Source of the DNA: Apricaphanius iberus
Taxonomy: Eukaryota > Chordata > Actinopteri > Cyprinodontiformes > Aphaniidae
Direction: 5' to 3'
Assembly: GCA_028564705.1 (NCBI GenBank)
Contig: JAPXFQ010001936.1
Span: forward strand, 806,001 to 870,000
DNA length: 64,000 nucleotides
Part shown: positions 32,710-44,400 of the stretch, piece by piece
Numbering within the stretch: the stretch's first letter is position 1
How the letters are laid out: the number at the start of each line of letters is the position of its first letter
Program-made: the position numbers and the translations under genes
The notes under the pieces: generated by a model
The model's input: only the letters and a program-made list of their open reading frames with translations
The model's database searches: none
What the model was told of the DNA's origin: nothing

Positions 32710-33568
32710 CTAATGATCTGTCTGATAGTGTTAAACTGTTTGCTGCTGTCGCATACTGGTGTTATTTTTGCTTCCACAGTCTCATTACCTCCATTAGAGG
32801 GCGCCATCTGGCAGCTAATAGCTCGGCTAACCTGGGATGAGGTTTACACGCAGACATTCACTTATTTAACACCATTATCTGGGTGTGTCAGCTCAGTAAT
32901 GCTAAGCTAGTTCGGTTTCAACTTCTGTCGGACTGATGTAGAGACGAGTTAGAATTTAGTCAGACTAAAGGAATAATTAGTTTTTCTCTTACTGCTTGTA
33001 AACACACTGAATGATGGAAGTCCAGTCCAGTTTATAGTTCAAATGAATACGCAGGTATTCAGTCTCAGTGACATGTGTAAAAAATATATATCTTCATCTG
33101 TTCATCTAGAGTTTAGTAGAAGTTATGGAACTCTCTGTACCACCTTATGATTATAGATTATATAGATTGTGACATCTTTTCTGAAAGCTACTTTAAAAAC
33201 TGAGCTCTAGATTAGAGGTTGATACCAGATGGTTTCTTGTGTGGAAATAAAGACGTCACCAAAGTTTCACTCAAAGTTGTCAATGACCACCTTAAAAAGG
33301 TTCCTTTAGAAATCCAATGATGTTTAAACTCCAGTTCTACCATCAGCGTCTCCAGTGTTTTTATTTCAGAGGAAATAAATGACTTAGATTTGGATCGGCT
33401 GGTAAACTGTAAAAGTATATGTATTCCATCTACAAAGACTTGTCATATGTTCTTTAAAATATTAGAAAAAATTGTGTTTTCATTAAAAATGTTTTTTTGT
33501 TTTTTTTGTTTTTGTATTTAACAAAATATTCATAAAAATATTTCCTGTGGTCCGTTTGGTTTGTGTTA
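32710..33568. other. Gene-free spacer
   Basis: No gene or recognised element. Confidence 0.3.
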
Positions 33569-33572
33569 CATC

Positions 33573-34181
33573 TGTGGCAGAAATCTGGGTGTCTGAGAGG
33601 CCTTGGATGAGAGAATAAAACCAAGCGTCAGCTATATTCGTACATAGTTTATTTTATGGGCACAGAGGGACTCCTGCTGAGAACCCTGAAGCTTCAGCAC
33701 AGATGCATGAGTTTTTATAATAGTCAGCCACACCCTATAGAATCAGCTTCTGACTGATCATTTCATCATACAGAATAGGTAAACACAGGATCTGTCATGA
33801 GGCAATAATGGATGTTTCACTTCAGTAGTCAGCAGTAAACAAAAGATATCATTTGATAATCAGAAGGTACTTTGGAAGAAGGAACATTTTGTATAATGTG
33901 TCAGAATGAGAATCACTGGACATGAGATGGTCACAAGGGAATATGAGATGTTTACAGACAATAGGTCCCTGTTTGTACTTTATCATATCAGTATAACATT
34001 TTATGTAGACATGAGTAACACAGTCAGAATTAAAAAGGCATCAGCACTACTTCAAATAAGAACTATCTATGTAATAAAAGAATGCTTGCAATAAAGATTC
34101 CCACTACATCATTAACACTAATTCACATAAGAATTAACTTTATATAAGACCTAAGAGAAGGCAATACATTTTACCATTACA
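33573..34181 (-). repeat. 3' LTR (609 bp)
   Basis: Read on the - strand it begins TGTAATGGTAAAATGTATTG and ends AGATTTCTGCCACA. It contains a TATA-like TATTATAAAAAC and an AATAAA-containing CATAAAATAAACTATG further on, as expected for U3-R-U5. A related plus-strand copy is at 21120-21510. Confidence 0.8.
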
Positions 34182-35220
34182 TTCTCTTCTTCTGGTCATA
34201 ATATGACCACATAAATAAAGAATCCGGATGGCATCCCCTTGTGGGAGCTGAGTCAGATGGGCGACCCGGATGGCCCCCTCTGGTTGGACGGGAGACGGGC
34301 GGGCGGCCCCTGGCGGGACGAGTTTCGGGCGGGCGACCTGGATGGCGCCCTCTGGTTGGACGGGAGACGGGCGGGCGGCCCCTGGCGGGACGAATTTCGG
34401 GCGGGCGACCTGGATGGCGCCCTCTGGTTGGACGAGAGACGGGCGGGCGGCCCCTGGCGGGACGAGTTTCGGGCGGGCGACCTGGATGGGGTCTCCTGGA
34501 AGGACAAAGGACTGACGGACGTCCCCTTACAGGACGTGAGTCGAGCAGACGGCCCGGCGGTCCTCTCTTGGGGACCTGGAGACGAGGAGCAGGTTTGGGA
34601 ACCTGGAGACGACGCTGAAGCGTTGGGGCCTGAACACTCAAGAGGGGTGCAGGCACAGGGGCCCGGAGGCGGGGAGCAGGTGTAGGAACCTGAAGGAGGT
34701 GCAGCGGCGGCTGAGAGGCGGCGGCTGAGGACAGTTGCAGCGGCGGCTGAGAAGCGGCGGCTGAGAAGCGGCGGCTGAGAAGCGGCGGCTGAGGACCGCT
34801 GCAGCGGCGCATCCAGCAGCTCTGGCGGAGGCAGCGGCAAATCCAGCTGCTCTGGGATCAGAGACAGAAGGGGCTCTGCTGGATCTGGGGGCAGAGACTG
34901 GAAGAAGGAGAAGGTTGAACAGGCTGATGCAGACGCCAACTTCGGGGCCGAACATGCCGATGCAGACGCCAACTTCGGGGCCGAACAGGCCGATTCAGAC
35001 GCCAACTTCGTCGACCCGGAAGCCGCTCCTTCCCGTCGGTGCCGCTGTCTTCGGCGAGATGGTGGCGGAGCCTCTTGCCTTCGGCTGCGTGGCTGAGATA
35101 GCCGCTCATGCCTGCATGGACCGGTTTCAGGAGCGCAGTATGCCAGCCTGGAGCCGAAGAGTGAGGACCGCTTCTCCACATACCACTCCTCACCCTCCTC
35201 CAAAGTGTAATGTCACCAAT
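34182..35220 (-). pseudogene. Proline/arginine-rich internal ORF of the LTR element
   Basis: The - strand frame 35203-34253 is open for 316 codons but starts at TTG. It reads EEWYVEKRSSLFGSRLAYC, then SRRRQRHRR, LASASACSAPK repeats and LPPDPAEPLLSLIPEQLDLP, then alanine/serine-rich and finally SPARNSSRQGPPARL repeats. The last part reflects a 72-bp DNA tandem repeat (24 codons). I recognise the composition from proline-rich proteins annotated in fish repeats, but no enzymatic domain is visible. Whether it is a gag-like protein is inference. Confidence 0.4.
34261..34500. repeat. 72-bp GC-rich tandem repeat
   Basis: TCTGGTTGGACG recurs every 72 bp (34279, 34351, and once more), with GGGCGGGCGGCCCCTGGCGG in each unit. 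Slightly more than three copies. The length is a multiple of three, so it keeps the overlapping frames open on both strands and explains the many long open frames there. Confidence 0.85.
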
Positions 35221-35807
35221 TTTTAATCAGTTCCACTGAAGATGAATTCCGTATGAGGTTTACACAGTCATTGTCCAGTAATCTGTAATCAGGTCTGATG
35301 TCGGCTTTGATGAGGTTAACTTTGAGGATTAAGGATGATTTTGTAGGTGTCATTTGTAGCAGGGGTCGAAAGGTGATTCTTCTCAGGGACATATAACATC
35401 AGTTCCTTGTTTGTCCTTACACAAGGAAGTAGCAGATTGTTGGCTAGAAAGTATTTTCTTTCTCAGCAAGGGAGGGGGCTTGATGTTATGGAGATTGGGG
35501 CTGGAATCTTTTTGCAGTGCGAGGTGTAGACCCAGGTGACGCGTTCAGCAGCCTTCACTTCTGTTTGGGATATCATTTGATAATCAGAAGGTACTTTGGA
35601 AGAAGGAACATTTTCTATAATGTGTCAGAAAGAGAATCACTGGACATGAGATGGTCACGGACAATAGGTCCCTGTTTGTACTTTATCATATCAGTAAAAC
35701 ATTTTATCTAGACATAAGTAACACAGTCAGAATTAAAAAGGCCTTAGCACTAATTCAAATAAGAACTATCTATGTAATAAAAGAATGCAAAGTAAAGATT
35801 CCCACTA

Positions 35808-37650
35808 ACAGAAATCACATGTGGGGTCCCCCAGGGCTCCATCCTGGGTCCTCTCCTGTTCAATATTTATATGCTCCCACTAACCAAGATTATAGAAGCC
35901 AATCAGATAAGTTACCCGAGCTATGCAGACGATACACAGCTATACATTACATTATAACCAGGTGACTTTGATTCTATCCAGACCTTAAATGAATGCATTG
36001 AACAAATCAAAGACTGGATGTCACACAATTTTCTCCAGCTAAACAGAAACAAAACAGAAGTAATTATTTTTGGACCTAAGGAGGAACGATCCAAAGTCAG
36101 CACACAGCTTCAGCTAATACAACTAAGGCTACGTCCACACTAAGCCGGACAAGGTTATACGGGGAGTTAGACGCCTAATGTTATCCACTCAACACGAGCA
36201 TTTACGCCCCGTTTAAAGTCCGTTTAAGGTCCCATGATTGCGCAATCCAATGCCGACCTATGCATGTACTGGGCATGCGCGGGGAAAAACAAAAAGAACA
36301 CAGATTGACGCGTATAATCTACGTCACTGTCGGCGCCTCCTGGATCGCCTCCTGTGCCGCCTTCTCATCCGCAAGTAGGTTAGGGTTACCTTTGCAAACG
36401 TCTGAATTTTCAAAAGAAGAAGTAGCATAGCGAGACTCGTCTCCATCTTTGCTGTTGTCATTATCTGGTGTCGCGTTGTTGTCCTCATCAACTTAGGACG
36501 CAGCATTTGATTGACGTCGCTGCTATGATTTAGCCGGGGACCGGATAAGTTGCGTCCAGACGTGCTCATTTAGCCGTTGAGATAACAGTTAGACGGCTCT
36601 CTTACCCGGCTAATACTTATCCGGCCACAGACCACGAACAAAGCCGCCTTAGTGTGGACGATGGGGGGGTGTAGACTAAATACTTATACGTTTAAGGCGT
36701 TATTCGGCTTAGTGTGGACGTGGCTTAAAAACGACTCATCAGGCCCGTAATCTAGGTGTAATAATGGACTCAGACCTGAACCTCCAGGGTAATATAAAGA
36801 CTATAACAAGGTCAGCTTTCTATCACCTGAAGAACATTTCTAGGATTAAAGGACTGATGTCACAGAAGGACCTTGAAAAACTGATCCATGCATTTATCTT
36901 TAGTCAGACTGATTGCTGCAACGGCGTCCTCACAGGTCTACCTAAAAAGTCATTCAGACAGCTGCAGCTGATCCCAAACGCTGCTGCTCGTGTTCTCACT
37001 AGAACCAGGAAAGTAAACACATCACCCCAGTTCTAAAGTCCTTCCCCTGGCTCCCTGTAGCTCAGAGATAAGACTTTAAAATACTCCTACTAGTTTATAA
37101 ATCACTGAACGGTTTAGCACCAAAGTATGTTGGAGATCTGCTGTTACTATACCAACCCAGCAGACCACTCAGGTCCTCCAACTCCAACCTACTTAACATC
37201 CCTAGAATTAGAACTAAACAAGGAGAAGCAGCTTTTAGTTTCTATGCTGCACAAATCTGGAACAAACTTCCAGAAAAATGCAAAAATGCTGAACCGTTAG
37301 GCTCTTTTAAATCAAAGATTAAAACTCTACTATTAAGAGCTGCCTTTGAGCCCTAAATTGCGCTTCCTGATCACTATTTGATTCTCGTGGTTTAAATTTT
37401 GTTCTTATTTTTTTTATTATTATTTCCTTTTTAACCTATTGTGTTTTATCTGTTTTTAACCTATATTGCATAAATTTGTTCCTTACATCATCTTTATTGA
37501 TTGATTGTGTCTATCTGTTAAACCTATGCTTCTGGTTTTCTCTAATCATGCTTCTGTAATCATGTATTTGGTTTCATTATCACTGAATCATGTAAAGCAC
37601 CTTGAATTGCCTTGCGTTGAAAGTGTGCTATATAAATAAAATTGCCTTGC
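35808..37650 (+). mobile_element. 5'-truncated L2 LINE inserted in an LTR
   Basis: The + strand encodes the RT from block 4 onward: [20 protein letters not shown] (via one frameshift), [32 protein letters not shown], then after the MITE ARNLGVIMDSDLNLQG and LIPNAAARVLTRTRK. The 3' tail ends CTATATAAATAAAATTGCCT. The two edges fall between LTR words that are contiguous in the intact copy at 34095-34115 (CCCACTA and ATTAACACTAATTC). Confidence 0.85.
36127..36724. mobile_element. MITE with GTCCACACTAAGCCG terminal repeats
   Basis: Left end GGCTACGTCCACACTAAGCC; right end inverted GCCACGTCCACACTAAGCCG. It interrupts the RT frame of the L2 fragment between QLQLIQL and KTTHQARNLGV. TAA lies left and TTA right. 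This is compatible with the 3-bp TWA preference of PIF/Harbinger elements, but the two are not an identical direct repeat. No transposase. Confidence 0.75.
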
Positions 37651-37812
37651 CATTAACACTAATTCACATAAGAATTAACTTTCTAAGACCTAAGAGAAGG
37701 CAATAAATATTACCATTACACATCATACTTATATATTTCAGGTTTTCTACAAGCAGAAAGGATCCAGGTTTTTACAGAAAACACGGTTTATCACCTACAG
37801 CCTGCCATTAAT

Positions 37813-38062
37813 GTTCAGTTATGGTAAATGGTCTGCATCCGTATAGCGCTTTTTTAGGTCAGAGGACCACAAAGTTCTTTACATACCTTCACACACTAAT
37901 AGTGGTCAGCTACATTACAGCCTCAGCTGCCCTGGGTCACACTGATAAAGGCGAGACTACCATCGGGTAGTCTACCATCTGACCTCTGACCTCTCCTCAT
38001 AGGAAAGGATGACAACTGAGAGAGACGCACCAGGGGTTAGAACCAGCAACCCATCCCCATGG
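37813..38062 (-). mobile_element. tRNA-derived SINE, reverse orientation
   Basis: On the - strand the head contains GGTTGCTGGTTCTAACCCCT, resembling a Pol III B box (GGTTCNANNC). It is followed by CCCAGGGCAGCTGAGGCTGT, TTAGTGTGTGAAGGTATGTA and the tail AAAAGCGCTATACGGATGCA, CCATTTACCAT. Same superfamily as the SINE at 23004-23286. Confidence 0.75.
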
Positions 38063-38379
38063 TCGCCCATAGTTATATATAAAGTCATATTCACTAAAGC
38101 AGAATAATCAGTCTAACAGAAATAAATAATATTTCAACATTAGACTCTCAAATGTCACGTTTTCATAAACTGTGCACAGAAAATTGTTGTTAATTAGATA
38201 AATGAAGACGTAAAACATCAGTCTGTGTGGGACTGATCAATATATAGTTCACTTTGTGAATTAAATCAACAGAATAAATGAATCATTCAATAATATTCTC
38301 ATTTACTGAATCATGAATCGAGCATTTTTTTTGTGTGAAACAGTGACCCCTGCTGGACAGAGTGAGTAAAAGCCATTTC

Positions 38380-38480
38380 TCTCCAACAGATCTGACCCGG
38401 AAGTGTTTCTTATCTTAGCTTCTCCTCCGTTAGCCCGCGGTTCCTCGCTGTTAGCTCCAAGCTAACAGAGTTTCCTTCTG
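38380..38480 (+). promoter_or_regulatory. prpf38a promoter core / 5' UTR with ETS site
   Basis: ACCCGGAAGTG at 38395-38405 is a consensus ETS/GABP site, typical of TATA-less housekeeping promoters. It lies about 80 bp upstream of the start codon. A GCTAAC-rich 5' UTR follows. No TATA box. The transcription start is not determinable from sequence. Confidence 0.55.
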
Positions 38481-41400
38481 ATGGCGAACCGAACCGTTAA
38501 AGATGCCAACAGCATCCACGGAACCAACCCGCAGTACCTGGTGGAGAAAATCATCCGGACCCGAATCTACGAGTCCAAATACTGGAAGGAGGAATGTTTC
38601 GGTCTGACCGGTCAGTGTGCTAGCATGTTAGCTCCCTGAGGCTAACTCCAACAAGATAATAGCGACATTTTAACATTAGGAACACATTTATCACAGCGAT
38701 AGTGTAAGTTAAAATACACGTTTACTGTAGGCATAAACTGTGGCTGGTTTTCTATTCACTATTTGTTAAATAGCTTTGAATTTATGATAATATGATTCTA
38801 AGTTGACGCCTCGGTTCAGAAACATTCTGGTTAATTTCTTAAATTTAGGGGATTTGATGTGAACCAGCCTGGTTCTGCACCCAAAATAAACCCTTAAATA
38901 TGAGTTGTTTATGTTTAAATGAGAAAAAGGGGATGATTCAAAACCTGGAAATGATCAGAAATAACAGCTAAAGTCCAAAGATAAACTGAGGAGGAGTAGC
39001 AGTACTTCAGCATAGTAAAAGCTGAAGTAAAAAGTACTCATTCAGGGAATTAAGATTTGTATTTGGTAAAGTATTTTATCATAATTATTTAATATTTAAA
39101 AATCATCAAACAGAAAAAAAAGTTTTTAAACGTAGCAAAAAAAAAAAAAATTACAAAATATCAAATTCATTCAAAAGAAACTTCTGAAAAAACTTCCCTC
39201 ATATTTTTCTGAAATATTCATAATTTTGACACATTATCAAATAAAATAGTTTATAATTAATGTATATATATTATGTTAGGAAATATATTTTTGTAAATGT
39301 AATTATTTGGAATGCTTGTCCACATTTTATAGTTTAAAAATATTACATTTAATCAATTTTTTTTTTTAATGTGCTAATTTGAAATATTTTTAATTATTTA
39401 GTCAATTAAATGAATTAATAATTAACTTCCTTTGCGTAATATCTTGTTTATCCTGCATGTTTCTACCAGTAAAGATGTGATCAGTGACCTTTTCGGACCT
39501 TCTCTGTTTGAACCTCCTCATGTCTCCACGGTCGACGTCTTTAACGTTTTCTCTGTCTCCGTCTCAGACTAAATGCTGCTGTCTTGAGTCTCAGGCTGTT
39601 GATGTTTGTCTGCAGCTGAGCTTGTGGTGGATAAAGCCATGGAGCTGAAGTTCGTCGGCGGCGTCTACGGCGGGAACATCAAGCCGACGCCGTTCCTCTG
39701 CCTCACGCTGAAGATGCTGCAGATCCAACCGGAGAAAGACATCATCGTGGAGTTCATTAAAAACGAGGATTTTAAGTGAGTTCTTCTCCCTCCCCGCTTT
39801 AAATCGGCTAGATGTTGGCGCTCCCCCTGCTGGTGGTTTAGAGTCTCCGTCTCTGCTTCCTCAGGTACGTCCGTCTGCTGGGAGCGATGTACATGAGGCT
39901 GACCGGCACCGCCGTGGACTGCTACAAGTACCTGGAGCCGCTCTACAACGACTACAGGAAGATCAAGAGTCAGAACCGGGACGGAGGTGAGTCGGAGCCG
40001 ATCCACTGGGGGGGCGACGGAGGACAAGAGGGTTAAATTAATCGAATTTTTATTGCTGATTTAAACACCGATCTGTGTTTTTCCTCCAGAGTTTGAGCTG
40101 ATGCACGTCGACGAGTTCATCGACGAGCTGCTTCACGCAGAGCGAGTCTGTGACATCATCCTGCCGCGACTCCAGGTCCGTCTCAGTCTGCTGCTCTGGT
40201 TCTGATTGGTTCTGATCAGACATGAAGCCTGAATAGTTTGTCTGCACTCAGCTTTCCGTCTCGTTTTTGGTCCTCTCTCTGAATGTCTCGATCCGTTTTA
40301 TCATGAGTCTGTTTCTTTTTTTTTTTGGTTTCTGAGCAGAAGAGACAAGTTCTGGAGGAAGCCGAGATGTTGGACCCGAGGATCAGCGCCCTGGAGGAGG
40401 ACCTGGACGAGGTGGAGAGCAGCGACGACGAGGACGAAGAAGACGAGAAGGTGAAGACGCTTCATTCTTAACCTTTATTCTAACATTAGGGCCGGGTATC
40501 GATTTAAATTAGTAGTGGGCAAAATAAAAGGTAGAATCCATATGAATGTAGCCAAAACTATACTGCGTTTTTATGATGTCATCAAGCTGTGCCTACATAT
40601 TTTGTAATCAGGTACGCAAAGATACTGATGTTCGGTTTTTGTTTTCACACTAAATATTCAAAGTTTATAGGTTTATTTTTGTATTTACCGGAAAAGAAAC
40701 CGTTTGAAGTTGCAGCGTTTTTTATTTCAAACATTTGCAGGTTTCTTTGTGTGCGATCTTAAATGTAGACATTTAAAAATGAGCTTTTATTTTATTTTTA
40801 ATATTGATCTTTATTTATGTTGTAATCATTTTTGTATTGCATTATTTTAGAAAAATAATGTAAAACTTTTTACATGCATTTTACACAACAAAAGGTGTTT
40901 AAGAGCTTTCTAAACCTTTATGAAGTTGTTCTGCTTCAGTATGGCTGGAAAATGATAATGTTTATTTTAACATATTTAAAGAAAAAGAAAACACCACAAT
41001 ATTTATCGTTATTGCACGTTTTAGATTATAATTTATTGTAATTCCTGTAATCTAATGATTTAATATTAGGTTAGTTACCATAAGGATGTTAGAAAATATT
41101 GATACGAAAATATATCGTGATATTTTATGTCATGAAACTATCAATATTCAAAAGCAAAGTATTGATTTTTTTATCGACTGAATCTAGTAATAAAACTGGA
41201 TGTTTTAAGCATGAAACAGGTTGGAACAGAATGCTGGAACACTTAAATTCAGTTTTTAAAATAACAACATGTATTCTTCCTCACGGTATCGCAATATATC
41301 GTATATCGTCATCTTTGCATCGTATCGCCAGATTCTTAACAATACATATATCTAGTTTATCAGAAAAAAACTGCTTGAACTAGGGGTGCACGATCTCGAA

Positions 41401-44400
41401 TTCGTATCGAATGCGATTGAAATTACGTTACGACCTTGCACATTGAAATCCAAAAAGAGGATCACGATCACCTCCAGCTGTTTACTGTGCGTCCCACTCA
41501 GACGCCGTAGCAACAGTTACCAGGCGACCGCCTTATTTACTTAGATTTCCCCAACAAGTAACTCTCACCAGTTCTCACACAACTCCCAACAACACCTGGT
41601 AACATTTTTACTGCCTGCATCACATCCCCCACACGTCTACAGAGCACATTAGCTGACGCTAGCAAGTAGCTAATAGCTAAGCTACAGTTAAACCACGGCT
41701 AGGATAGATGAAGCAGCTCCTTCCTCTCTCTAATCACCAGTGAGGAAATGTTGGGTTCCCGACGAGTTAAGTCCACGTTCGCATTGTAAACAACAGGACC
41801 GCTGTTAGCTACATTTCTATATCTGGATCACTGCGTCAGTCGTTCTGCAGTAACTATAAAGAGTCACTAGATGGCAGCCACTCTCTCTTTCTAATCATCT
41901 GTTATTTAAACAACACTGTTACGCTTTTATTTCAAATAAATTATTTCAATTTGACCATTAATGCCTGATGTGATACATTACACAAGAGTAATAATAAAAT
42001 TGCGTCAATTTTGTCATTTTAAAATAAGATTTAGTGTACAAAATTCAATGAATAAAACCAACGATCGTAGACTAGTCTAAAAATGATACGGGGCTCCGTT
42101 CTGTAAAAGGAAAAAAGAAGAAAATCGAATAGATGATTTGGAGAATTGTGAAACCCCTAGCACTAGCGATTTTGCCTTAAAAAAAAAATCGAGATTCGAT
42201 TTTCGATGTATTTATTATTTTCAATACACTCAAAAAGTGCCTGCAGACAGATATAGTGTCAAAAGTGCAACTTTATTGCTATGACTGTCCTCAAGAGTTA
42301 AAATGCCTAGACTCCCAAAAAAAAATTAAATGTCATTAAACAATTTCAAGCTTTAACCCAGGTTTAAGCAAATGTGCAACAACTTCACAGTAGCTTAAAT
42401 TTTCTGTTCGAGAAATCAAATAATTCCAAATTTTGTAACATAAAATTGCAATTAAAAAAATAAACTCTTCTCAGTATGAGAATATAAAAAAATTAAACAT
42501 GCCTGTGGCAGACATATAGCGTGCTCAAACATTGAACAAATGTTAAATTTTTATCTATAACAACAAAACACATGCTCGTTAGATCTCTGAAACAAAGTGC
42601 ACGCTCATTCTAAACATTTTTTACAAGAAAAGTGAGCCTGTCCACTAGGGCTGAACGATTTTGGAAAATAATCTAATTGCGATTTTTTTTTTTTTTTTTT
42701 TCTTCAATATTGCGATTTAATGTGCAATTATTTTTGTGGGGCTTTTGTCATGTATTTTTTAATTAATGCAATCAAAAATATTGTGTATTATAAACAGATT
42801 TTTATACATAATTTATTCTATTCCATAAGATTATTTACTTATTTTAAGACAAAGGCAAATATTAACAACTTTATCTACTTTTAATCATCACACTCGATGG
42901 TCATCGGTGTCGTTCTGCAATCAAAGTTTTCTTCCTTTTGATCCCAGCTAATAATTCCCTCCGGCTGTAATGTTTTCCTCCGTGTGGTTATCCAGGAAGT
43001 AGGATGCTTTAAGGAACAAGCTCTGATTTTTAATTCTCCATCGATCTAATGCACTCTTTTATGGCTCCGTAGAACGGTTTGATCACAGGTCAGTTGTTGC
43101 AAAATAATCCGCTGTTTTCGGTGCGGCTTTAACTTTCTGTCGGCATTTCTTATACAGCGCAGGTAAAATGTGTCTAAAATGTGTTTGTGAGATTGAATCC
43201 TAGCTTATTCATCATGGTTAACAAAGCATACTTTTGGCTATAAAACCCGTTATAGCACGAATTATTTCAGTGTGCCGTTTTTTTATTTTTGTAAGGAGCG
43301 ATTCTTTCAAACAGCTCGGTCAGCGATCCCTGTCGCCTTGAAGTTTGTTTACTGGAAATTTAAACACTGGTGGCGATCAGTTTATACAACACTCATATAT
43401 GGTGGTGTGATGTTCTTAGGTGTTGATAAAGGTTCGTACTGTAGCCTACCTCGTTAGGCAGCAACAATACCAAGACGGGTTCTGCATAATACCTGGCGTT
43501 GCGCAGCATCAACGTTTTCATAGCAGATATAATTTCTCATAACTGATGTACTGATCCTCTTTGGTACCAAGTATTGTGTAGCGTTGGATTCTGTTTGGTC
43601 ATTTTATAACAGGTTAAAGTGCCGCGTTTCCTTCTCTCCCTGAATTGTTTGCAAGTCACGTGACTTTAGCAGATATGTTTACATCAAGTCAAATCGCAGC
43701 CTTTGCGATTAGGAAATCGCATTTTACCAAATCGCGATTTAATTCCAAATGCAATTAATCGTTCAGCCCTACTGTCCACAACCTCCGGCTTAAGGCAGGT
43801 AACTATTCCCCCACCCACACTAAGCACTAGTGGCTGGAATAGAAAGATATTTTTTAGGCAGTAAGCTTAGCCTCGGAAAGTTGAGGTGATGCACCTTCCA
43901 CCATTCAAGAGGGTCTGTTTCTGGCTCTGTGTCTGGTATAGATGCGTTGCAAGCTCAGTCTCAGTTTTTGTTTTCTCAGATTGTGGGTGTGGCGTGGTGG
44001 GTGGTGCACTGTTTTTAAAGAAGGGAAGACGCTCTCTTTTTTTTTTTTTTTTCTTTTTTTTTTTGACAACTTCCAGTTTGCTTGTACGGAACCTCGGGTC
44101 TAAAAGCGTGGCCATGTCCAAAAGTTCCTCTTTCTCCGATTCACAGTGTTTACTTTTGAGGTAATGCACGATGTTAGCTTTGATTGTTGTTGTCAGCTCT
44201 CCACATCTTCCTCCTCTGGCAGCAGGAGACTTGTTTTAAACAAATGCAGCACTGGTTTGATGCATGACACACTGACACACGATTCCCCTGACAGTGCATC
44301 AGTGAAATCCTGGAGAGGTTTCACTGCTTTGTTGTTGCCTTCTAATGCTTCCAAATGTTGCCACGTGCGAACGAGATGAAGCGTTTTCTTGTCCGCGCCC

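Larger units (their letters stand above)
33573..37720 (-). mobile_element. Non-autonomous LTR retrotransposon with nested insertions
   Basis: Direct repeat CATC flanks the unit (33569-33572 and 37721-37724). The 3' LTR (33573-34181, - strand) starts TGTAATGG and ends CCACA. Immediately upstream of it, in element orientation, is the polypurine tract GAAGAAGAGAA, exactly where second-strand priming needs it. The 5' LTR is split: 37651-37720 plus 35568-35807, homologous to the first part of the 3' LTR. The internal region 34182-35220 holds a proline/arginine-rich frame and no reverse transcriptase, so it depended on another element. An L2 fragment (35808-37650) sits in the 5' LTR. Confidence 0.7.

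Noticed and set aside
34239..34685. Plus-strand tryptophan/glycine/arginine-rich frames
   Set aside because: They are produced by a 72-bp GC-rich tandem repeat whose length is a multiple of three. No domain is present.
44039..44063. Poly(T) run as a retrogene poly(A) tail
   Set aside because: It lies inside the hAT transposase relic, and no processed gene copy adjoins it.
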